NCBI GenBank assembly: GCA_029962745.1
Contig: CM057151.1
Location: forward strand, 33,312,818 to 33,376,817
Direction of reading: 5' to 3'
Source of the DNA: Echinometra lucunter
Lineage: Eukaryota > Echinodermata > Echinoidea > Camarodonta > Echinometridae
Length of the DNA stretch: 64,000 nucleotides
The notes under the pieces are model-generated. The model saw only the letters and a list, made by a program, of their open reading frames with translations. It had not been told where the DNA came from and did no database searches. This document shows, piece by piece, positions 56,715 through 64,000 of this stretch (the stretch's first letter is position 1; each line of letters begins with the position of its first letter). A program made the position numbers and the translations under genes.

Positions 56715-57635
56715 TTATGCCTCCGCCCACCGTAGGTGGTTGCCGGAGGCATTATGTTTTCGGGTCGTCCGTCCGTCCGTCCGTCCGTCCGTCCGTCCCG
56801 TTTTCGTTCTCGCGATAACTTAAGAACCGTTTGACAGATCAACTTCAAACTTGGCTCGTGTATCTATATGGGAGGGACAATGATCTGATTAGATTTTGGA
56901 GTCTCAAGGTCAAAGGTCAAGGTCATAGAGGATAATAAAACACATAAAAATGGCTCGTTCTCGCGATAACTTAAGAACCATTTGACAGATCAGCCTCAAA
57001 TTTGGCACAGGTATGCATATGGGAGGGACAATGATCTGATTAGATTTTGGAGTCTCAAGGTCAAAGGTCAAGGTCATAGAGGTAATAATACGCATAAAAA
57101 TGGCTTGTTCTCACAATAACTTAAGAACCATTTGACAGATTGGCTTCAAACTTGGCTCATTCATGCACATGGAAGGGACAATGATCTGATTAGATTTTGG
57201 GGTCACAAGGTCAAAGGTCAAAGGTCATAGAGGTAATTATGCACATAGAAATGGTTTGTTTTCACCATAACTCAACAACCATTTGACCGATCAACCTCAA
57301 ACTTGGCACAGGTATGCATATGGAAGGGACAATCATCTGATTAGATTTTGGAGTCTCAAGGTCAAAGGTCAAAGGTCATAGAGGTCATTATGTACATGGA
57401 AATGGTTCGTTCTTGTGATAACTCAGTAACCATTTGATGGTTCAACAAACTTGGCTCATGTATGCGTATGGAATGGGCAATGCTCTTATTAGATTTGGGG
57501 GTCACAAGGTCAAAGGTCAAGGTCAAAGATGTCATTGTATAAATGAAAATAAAGCAACATGAAGTGCCATTTATTTCTGATCTGGTAATGGCGGAGGCAT
57601 AAAGTTCGACCACGCGTGGTCGAAGATTCATCTAG
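56715..57635 (+). mobile_element. Helentron/pearl-like element with tandem core repeats
   Basis: The left end has TTATGCCTCCGCC (56715-56727), a stem-loop (CCTCCG ... CGGAGG) and a (GTCC)n microsatellite (about 56768-56797). The core is five tandem ~152-bp units beginning near 56807, 56957, 57107, 57258 and 57409. The right end has GGCGGAGGCATAA (57590-57602), the inverse of the left terminus, then a perfect 20-bp palindrome (57605-57624, TTCGACCACG and its mirror) and CTAG followed by T (57632-57636). A terminal hairpin shortly before CTRR, a tetranucleotide microsatellite and tandem core repeats match non-autonomous Helitron/Helentron elements such as the 'pearl' family. No Rep/helicase is encoded. 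Confidence 0.8.
56807..57535 (+). repeat. Five tandem ~152-bp core units with AGGTCAAAGGTCA
   Basis: Each unit has TCTCGCGATAACTTAAGAAC, CATTTGACAGATCAxC, CAAACTTGGC, GGGACAATGATCTGATTAG, TCAAGGTCAAAGGTCA and GGTCATAGAGGT. The 13-bp AGGTCAAAGGTCA is present in all five units (first copy 56907-56919). Confidence 0.9.
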
Positions 57636-58340
57636 TTTCTTTTTGATGAAAACAAAATGTGCCTGAAGTTTTGTTACTTGTTTCATAGCACATGTGCATG
57701 GCCGTACACAGTGGCGGGGGGCTGCCCCCCACCCCAAATTGAAAACTTACATTTTTGAAAAAATTTTCACATAATTCACCAAAAGTGTGCACCAAATCCT
57801 TCAATTACACTTTTAAAATTGCATAAGCATCCTCATGACCAGCTCGGTCGCTTTGCTCTCTTGCTTTTGAGTTTGAGTTGCCCCCCTCAGGAAAAAATTT
57901 CCATGTACGGTCCTGAACATGTGCACTCCACCATAAAAGCAATATGCCAGAAATCGACTATTAATATTAATTATTCAGTCTCTGTAGAGAGAATGTCAGA
58001 AACCATGTTTTATAGAAGGATTTCATCTGTGTCCTGTGCTATAAGCAGTACATCTTTGTCAGCTTTTAGGTTTCATGTTGGAGACTGAATGTGCAAAATT
58101 TATTGTTTTATATGGTGTCCTTTTGTTTTCATTGTATCTCAGGAACTCTTACATACATGTATCTTACTGAAGCTGCTTTTTAATCTAATTATACATTACT
58201 TGCATTTTGTTTAAATTTCATGAAGTTTTATTTTCCTGTGTAATGCAAATGAATATTTGTATTGATAGTGATTCATGTGAACATAAATAAACCCCCCCAA
58301 AATATAAAAACAACCTAAATAAGAAATTTCCTTTCATATG
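57636..58340. other. Unassigned stretch between the Helentron-like element and MULE-like copy 2
   Basis: It contains GGCGGGGGGCTGCCCCCC (57713-57730), a repeat-end-like motif, and AATAAA at about 58285. No supported gene. Confidence 0.4.
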
Positions 58341-58349
58341 TCAGACTGC
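58341..58349. repeat. 9-bp target-site duplication, left side (MULE-like copy 2)
   Basis: TCAGACTGC here is repeated exactly at 62276-62284, directly abutting the inverted termini. Confidence 0.93.
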
Positions 58350-59133
58350 GGCTTACTTCGAACCATCGGGTCTTCGCGTCGGGCCGTGTAATCGCGTAAT
58401 GCGACCTTTCGTGAAAAAAGCCCCCCTTTATTTACGAAAGGTCGGGTTCACCGTTTGAGAAATAAACCAGTTAAATCTATGAAAAGTCGGGTCCATTAAC
58501 CCGACACTTCGTAGAAATTAGCTAGCAAATATACGAAGAGTCAGCGTCCTTAACGCACATTTCTATAACAAATAATTTGACGAAAAACGGCTTGAATAAA
58601 AGCTAGCATTTGATTCGCACAAAGTCAGCCTTTGCCTCGGAAAGTCCAGAGGTGAGTACAGATTAAATTTCGCCAATTTGTCAAAAAATAGAATCTATTC
58701 CTAATGAGTTCTACATTGTGCCAAATCTGCGTTAATTTCTTTATATTTTCAAAGAACTGTCCTGAGCTGTATGTCATGAAATTATGTGCTATAAACTCAC
58801 GAACTTTGTAAACTCTTATCATCGTCGCCAGCTCATTGTTACCACTGCACCCTGTCACGACGCAACATCTTGCCGAGACTTTCGGGCGGATTGCCTATGA
58901 TTGTAAATGCAATGCAATAACGGTTGACAGTGAGATTCAACGTTTATTTTATCCCACCTACATGCATAGTGTGTTGGCGAGTTGACGAATCGGTTATCCT
59001 AAATTGTTGCATGATGTATAGCTGTGTAAAGCAAGGGGGAGGGCGAGGCGGGGGTCTATGACTGTGTGTACAGTTTAAGCTCAGATTTCAAAGACAGCAT
59101 AAGGAAGCATAATGAGACTAGGTAAGATTTAAT

Positions 59134-59706
59134 CCAGCGGTGTAACAGGGCTGCGTTTCACGAAACCGTCATAAGTCTAAGTTCATGGACATCCCATAGA
59201 AACGCGTGTTAATTCTACAGTACGCATTTCAATGGGATGTCCAAGAGGTTAGACTTTTGACGGTTTCGTGAAACGGAGCCCTGGTTCCTGTTATCGGGGG
59301 GGGGGGGGGGGGGGGAGCCCAAAATTTCTAGTAACTCGGTCAAGAATCAGTGGCATAGTTATGATTTCATTTGAGGGGGCGGTTGAGTACACAAAGCATT
59401 CGAAACACTGAGCACGCAAAGCGCACTCCATAGGGGGGAGGGTGCAGGGAGGGAGAGACTACCGCCCCCTTAAGTGAAATCCTAGCTATGCCACTGATTC
59501 TAAATTTACTTACCAGGAAATTTTTGGCTCTGTCCCCCCCCCTTCCTCTTTTTTGTCCATATCTCTTCTTCTTTTTCCCTTTTCTTCTTTCTTTCCTTTC
59601 TCCCTTTCTTTCATTTTTTTCATGGTGGTTTGGTGGATTTTCCCACTGAAATCCTTCAGGGGGCACTCTGTCCCTCCCTCCCCTGCCCCAGGATGTTACA
59701 CCACTG
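59134..59706. mobile_element. hAT-like element inside MULE-like copy 2 (573 bp)
   Basis: The left end CAGCGGTGTAAC and right end GTTACACCACTG are inverted. The 8-bp duplication ATTTAATC lies at 59126-59133 and 59707-59714. Copy 1 shows the uninterrupted surroundings near 10960. It contains a 135-bp MITE (59147-59281), a G20 tract (59297-59316), a hairpin of the CAGTGGCATAGTTATG family (59349-59500) and a pyrimidine-rich right part. Confidence 0.88.
59147..59281. mobile_element. Palindromic MITE sharing ends with the fold-back family (135 bp)
   Basis: The left GGGCTGCGTTTCACGAAACC and right inverse (reading GGGCTCCGTTTCACGAAACC) have one mismatch. The ends match those at 15829 and 29261 (CGTTTCxCGAAACCGTCA). 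The uninterrupted sequence is seen at 53848 (GTAACAGGTGCCTGTTATC), so the insertion splits GTAACAG from GTTxCCTGTTATC. Confidence 0.8.
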
Positions 59707-59742
59707 ATTTAATCTTTTATTTATTTTGACTTTGTTCATCAG

Positions 59743-59888
59743 ATTGAACATGCCGAGGTTGAAACTTAATGCTGCATTTATGTCTGCATCCACATCATGT
59801 TGGAGATGTAGGTGATGATTGCTTGTTGATTGAGACTGAAGAAAGTTTCTGCAAGAAATGAGTTAGTCTACCACTCCAGTTATGGAAG
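59743..59888 (+). other. GT-AG-flanked block, copy 2 counterpart of 11011-11152
   Basis: It is preceded by TTTGTTCATCAG and followed by GTAAGT, as in copy 1. A shared peptide-like stretch (DVGDDCLL) is interrupted by a TGA in both copies. No family match is recognised. Confidence 0.35.
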
Positions 59889-60613
59889 GTAAGTGAATTC
59901 TGCATGAATTTAATAAGGTTGCTACATGTACAGGTATGTCAATATTCAGCCAGGGTTTAGCATCATTTATAAGGCCATTGGCCTTGGTTGCAAATACACC
60001 CATTCTTGAATTTATTTGTAAACCCTGGCTGAATATTTTTTTTTTTATTGTTATTGTCTCCTTTGAAAATTTCATCAGTCTGGCATGATGAATATTTTTC
60101 TTCCTTGAGTTTCATGGGCACCAGGATCAAAATATCTCACCAACATTTTTTGCTTACACTTCATTAAGAAATGTATTGCTTAGTTAAAGCTAAATAATTG
60201 TTCAGCTTTACTTGTTCATTTTTGCTATACAAGCAGAAACTATATTTTGTTTTCTGATTTCCTCTCATTTCATTTGCAAGTTTGTTTTTTATTATTAACT
60301 TTCAAGTTGAGATATTTATTGTTCTATGTGTGTATTGTTCTAAATTTCTGTTGTATAAATTTCAATTGTATTTTGAGTTCTGTGAAATAAGCTAAAATGA
60401 TTTATAAACCTTGGTCTGCAAAGGTAAATATTTAGTGCTCCTACTGTCCATAATTTGTACATGTACTTTGCATTTATCCTAATTCAAGTCAACTTTCAAT
60501 CTCATCTTTTTTCTTTAACAGAAAGAATTCAGTTTCTACTCTTCATTGCATTGGACCCCTGCTTTGGAGATCTGTCTCTAAATGAGAGAGGAGTCATGGC
60601 CCTGTATGCAGCA

Positions 60614-60632
60614 GGGGGGGGGGGGGGGGGGG
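60614..60632. repeat. Poly(G) tract
   Basis: An uninterrupted G run inside MULE-like copy 2. Copy 1 has CAGCAGGGGACGAGGGGAGC at the matching place (about 11994), so the tract expanded after the copies split. Confidence 0.85.
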
Positions 60633-61629
60633 AGGGGACGGGAGCAGTAGCCCAACACACAATTCAATTCAATTCAAATTTATTGATATGCAATCAACAA
60701 TTTTGGATTATTATCGACATACAAAATGTTGTGCAATGTCATTAAACAAAGTTACAAACAAATAATTGCATTATTTTTTTTTAACTAAACCCCTCCCCAT
60801 AGGTGTGTGCGAATTATTTGAAACTCTTACAGCAGATTATTGTTTCATTTGAGGATTTGAAAATTCATAAATTCAGTACAGTGTACTAGTAATTTGAATT
60901 GAATGATGAGTATGTAAGTTTCAAAATTACTGTTTTCAGTTGCATTTTAACTGATTTTATTAATTTCTTCTAAAGGGATGTGGAATAGCTCATTCTTCCT
61001 GAGTTGTGCACAACATCTGACTATGAGCTCTGTTAATGATTTATTTACAAGTATTATTTAAAGTACAAAAGGATTCTATTGGGCCTTGCCCTTGATACAT
61101 GTTGGCAATTTGAATTACTAACATTTGAATGGTTGTGATGTAAAACTATAGTCTATTCTTTATTTTGTTGTAAGTTGTGAACAGAGTATATGATTTTAAA
61201 AAATTGTCATGAGTAATATGAAATATATTTTACTTTTAAATGATGAATGAAGGCTGATGTAGTTTCCTTTTTATCGGAATGAACCTATTTTAACATGTAC
61301 ATGACTGTAATCACCATGCAGAAAAATAATCATTACATAGCAAATCCATTTTTTTTTTTACTACAAGTGTACTTTGATATTGATTGTGTAATCCCCAGCA
61401 ATTTTTAAAAGAATGTGATAATTGTGATACATGTATACATGCACAACTAAGAAAATACTGAAGCCCCCTCTTATGAAATGAATATGGGGGTAGGTGAAAA
61501 ATGAAGCAACCAAGAGGGTGTGTTCAAGAGAGATAGAAAGGGTTGGAAAGAGAGACAGAGATAGATACAGGAAGAAAGAGATGAAAAATCAATTCAGGCG
61601 AGATTATTTGATGAAAAAAAGGGTGTCCG

Positions 61630-61665
<36 letters not shown>

Positions 61666-61894
61666 CAGAGAATGAGAAAGGATGGAGTAGTGGAGAGTTT
61701 GTGAAGGAGATAATTGCAATGTATATGTGTTTTGTGTTGATTAAATTTATCAGATTTTCAAAGTGCATTATCTTTTGAAGATCAAGGTCGTACATCTACA
61801 AGCCATATACCTTTATGGATATTAATTTAAAAATTCTTTGGTATAGGTCTTCCCATGCATTCACCCAAATTTTATCATCACATGTGATTAGCCA

Positions 61895-61921
61895 CCCCCC
61901 CCCCCCCCCCCCCCCCCCCCC
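61895..61921. repeat. Poly(C) tract (27 bases)
   Basis: Matches the shorter C14-type run at 13929-13942 in copy 1. Confidence 0.88.
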
Positions 61922-62275
61922 GATCAGTGATTGTAAAGAAAAGATATATATCTGGCATTTCCATTGAAGTCTGTTAATACGTTAAAATTCGACAGATTGG
62001 AACCTGATTATAATGAAACTGAAGTACTTGCATATCATAAATGGATTAATATCAAAATTTATTTTTTTACCCAATACTTCGTCATTTGAAGGTAGTTTTC
62101 TCACGAATATTCGCGTAAAAGATTAGTCTTATGTCAATGACCACAATTGCTAAAAATCACATTTTTACCACACGATTTACCCGACCTTTCGTAAATACAG
62201 GGGGCTGTTTTCACGAAAAGTCGGGTTACGCGATTACACGGCCCGACGCGATCACCCGATGGTTCGAAGTAAGCC

Positions 62276-62284
62276 TCAGACTGC
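62276..62284. repeat. 9-bp target-site duplication, right side (MULE-like copy 2)
   Basis: TCAGACTGC, identical to 58341-58349. Confidence 0.93.
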
Positions 62285-62739
62285 AGAGTGAGTTTTAAAG
62301 AAGTATTGAAGTTTTGGACATGTGCAAGAGTGAAAAAGTGTCTGAATACATTTTTTTGGTAAAGTTTAATGATCTGTTGGTGTTGCACATTTTGTAGACT
62401 GTGTGTATGAAATGGCTATATTCTATCAAACTTCTGAGCTCCTTGAGAGAATAGTAATTTTATAGTCTGTAAATCAGAATTTTAACTTCTGAGCTTTATG
62501 AGAGAATAGTAATGTTATGGTTTGCAGAACGGAATTTGAATTTATGAGCTCTATGAGAGAATAGTGATTTGATATCTAATAAGTTTGCAGATCAGAATGG
62601 ATAATCAAGCCCCCCCCCCCCCCCCCCCCCCGAAATGGCAGTTCAAAATAACCACCAGAGACCATGGAATGTGTGTTATTAATTAGGTTTGAATTGATAG
62701 TTTTTAGGGTAACAATTATGGTTATGTGTAATGGTTATG
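62285..62739. other. Unassigned stretch with short tandem repeats
   Basis: Three ~70-bp diverged repeats with GAGAGAATAGTAAT and CAGAATxxxAA (about 62440-62590), then a C20 run at 62612-62631. Confidence 0.5.
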
Positions 62740-63392
62740 GGGGTTTCACATCAGGCTTGCGTTGAGTTACAGTTGTTGCATACCAAGTAAGCAAAAATAG
62801 ACTCTCTAGTGTGTACTCTGGAAAAAAAAATGTTGATGCGTGCAGGATGGACATTGAAAAACCTATTGCAAGAGTGAGGAGAAGTATGGATTTTTTGTTG
62901 GACTGGAGTAGGGTAGCGTACACTTGCGTAGGCATTCTGTATAAAGCAGTGTTGCGTAGACTGGCGTAGGAATGGTGGGCAGTTGCGTAGACTTGTGTAG
63001 AAATTGTGTTCCAGTTCCAAGTTAAAATACATGTCACGCACCTCCGCGTATTGTTACATGGGGTGGTATATGCACAGCGTAGGGTCACGTAAGCTCTTGA
63101 GTAGTCGCTACGCAACTTCAGGCAAGGGCCAGTGTGAAAGGGGATTTCATATCGGGCCTTGTTGGGTAAGGGCTACGACAATCTTACATGGCCCTACACA
63201 GTGCCTACACCATTGTGCATAACTGCACACTGCGGAATACAAAGAAGTGTGCAAGATGGACCCCATAAATCCATTTTTTTTTTTTTTTTTTTTGCATACT
63301 CCCAGTGCAGAGTAACGGGACACTGTTTCTACGCAAGTGTTCACAACGCATTTTAGCGTAATCTACGCAGGTCTGATGACTTGTGAAACCCC
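62740..63392. mobile_element. Composite of two TIR-type elements with TTTCACA ends
   Basis: GGGGGTTTCACATCAGGC (62740) pairs with GGCCAGTGTGAAAGGGG (ending about 63142). A second piece, starting ATTTCATATCGGGCC, ends with GACTTGTGAAACCCC at 63392. The interior is rich in GCGTAG motifs (for example GACTGGCGTAGG and GTTGCGTAGACTTG). Boundaries are approximate and the superfamily is unclear. Confidence 0.45.
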
Positions 63393-64000
63393 TTTAGGTA
63401 TTTTGGTTAGGTTCAGGGGTTAGGATTAGGGCTTCAGCGGGATATGGTAGTGTTTTGGGTTAGAAGGGCCAATAAGTTGCACAGATGTTCGCATTGCTAC
63501 AAACTTCACACCGGCTTCACACGTCAGCTATGTAGAGGTGCATTAGCTGAACAGCATACACAAAACTGATAACGTGGGACTGAAATATCAAATCCCAAGC
63601 TAAATTTTTAAAAACTGCGCGCTCAATTTTGCTTCATAAGACAGCTTTGCCACTTGATTGAAATACTAATGAAGTTCTAATTTTAGTTTTTTTGTAAAGT
63701 TGCCTAAAATGCCTGTTTTCTTAGAATAATTTCGAGGGAGAAAATGCCGTATCTCCGTGGAAGTCCGTCGACCTCTCCACTCTTGGAGGGGAACCAATCA
63801 GGTACACGCATTCGCAGCGAACATAGAATATTGTCATATTCGTCAAAAATTAACTCTGCAAGGCAATGATTTATTCGTTTACCAGTCCCGTTCATAAAAT
63901 ATATCGAAATGACTTTATTTGTATCTGAAAGAGGAAAATTTTCTCTTTTATGTCATGCCTCTTTCATCTTGCTCTCGGATTATAACTCCGGTCTATTTTG
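63393..64000. other. Unassigned stretch at the window end
   Basis: No gene or element is recognised. Confidence 0.4.

Larger units (their letters stand above)
58350..62275. mobile_element. MULE-like TIR element, copy 2 (3926 bp, non-autonomous)
   Basis: Both ends read GGCTTACTTCGAACC inward, followed by ATCGGGT, CGGGCCGTGTAATCGCG and CGAAAGGTCGGGT. An identical 9-bp TSD flanks it. Internal blocks correspond to copy 1 in the same order and orientation, including the splice-bordered block (59743-59888) and the (GA)n/poly(G) segment near 61630. It lacks the MITE found in copy 1 at 12858, but carries a 573-bp hAT element (59134-59706) that copy 1 lacks. The interior lacks a transposase frame. 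The Mutator-type assignment rests on TSD length and TIR length. Confidence 0.9.

Noticed and set aside
56910..57737. Minus-strand frames across the Helentron-like core
   Set aside because: Periodic frames with LTFDL-type repeats arise from the 152-bp unit and break between units.
62735..63115. 126-codon minus-strand frame
   Set aside because: Lies within a TIR-type element rich in GCGTAG repeats. The predicted protein has repeating RNT/YAT motifs from the DNA repeat.

Overview
The window looks like repeat-dense intergenic DNA from an animal genome. It is AT-rich, intron-scale and non-operonic, with many long poly(G)/poly(C) runs. It carries Ngaro/DIRS-type tyrosine-recombinase retroelements, I-like and CR1/L2-like LINEs, hAT, MULE-like, TA- and TTAA-flanked MITEs, and a Helentron-like element. 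The overall style suggests a marine invertebrate deuterostome, most likely a sea urchin. That is an inference from repeat content, because no diagnostic host gene is complete here. No bacterial-type genes, CRISPR array or rRNA are visible, and almost every recognisable coding stretch is a decayed transposon gene. The one reasonable host-gene candidate is a terminal exon at 55995-56220.

Layout. 0-5 kb: a hAT MITE (528-1170, 8-bp TSD), a ~216-245-bp satellite array (1243-4365) that switches orientation near 3775, and a ~160-bp minisatellite (4381-5150). 5.2-15.3 kb: a decayed Ngaro-like retroelement (RT, RNase H, tyrosine recombinase, and 150-bp split direct repeats at 14710 and 15176). It is broken by a 785-bp TA-flanked MITE (7840-8624) and by a 4.3-kb element with terminal inverted repeats and 9-bp TSDs (10093-14415). 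15.3-18.6 kb: inverted short repeats and a copy of a fold-back family. 18.6-22.4 kb: an I-like LINE on the minus strand, split by a 5'-truncated plus-strand LINE with a 6-bp TSD. 22.4-29.1 kb: a 319-bp tandem duplication, two oppositely oriented satellite arrays, and a promoter-like unit at 24.5-25.6 kb. 29.3-31.4 kb: a ~1.05-kb-arm palindrome. 32.2-33.1 kb: a LINE RT fragment. 36 kb: a TTAA-flanked MITE. 40.3-42.7 kb: minisatellite arrays rich in AGGTCA-type half-sites, interrupted by a second copy of the TA-flanked MITE. 42.7-43.9 kb: a pogo-like MITE and nested LINE pieces. 45-50 kb: pyrimidine-rich minisatellites and a hAT MITE. 51.1-51.9 kb: a long-TIR element. 53.7-55.4 kb: a large inverted repeat with tRNA-like 5' halves. 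56.7-57.6 kb: a Helentron-like element carrying five tandem units, each with AGGTCAAAGGTCA. 58.3-62.3 kb: a second copy of the 9-bp-TSD element, itself carrying a hAT element with a further MITE inside.

The genes do not form a pathway. What the window offers is a readable insertion history: retroelement first, then TIR elements inside it, then MITEs inside those, with reciprocal empty sites between the two copies of the ~4-kb element. The two points most worth following are the paired MULE-like elements, which share a GT-AG-flanked internal block, and the transposon-borne arrays of direct-repeat nuclear-receptor half-sites.
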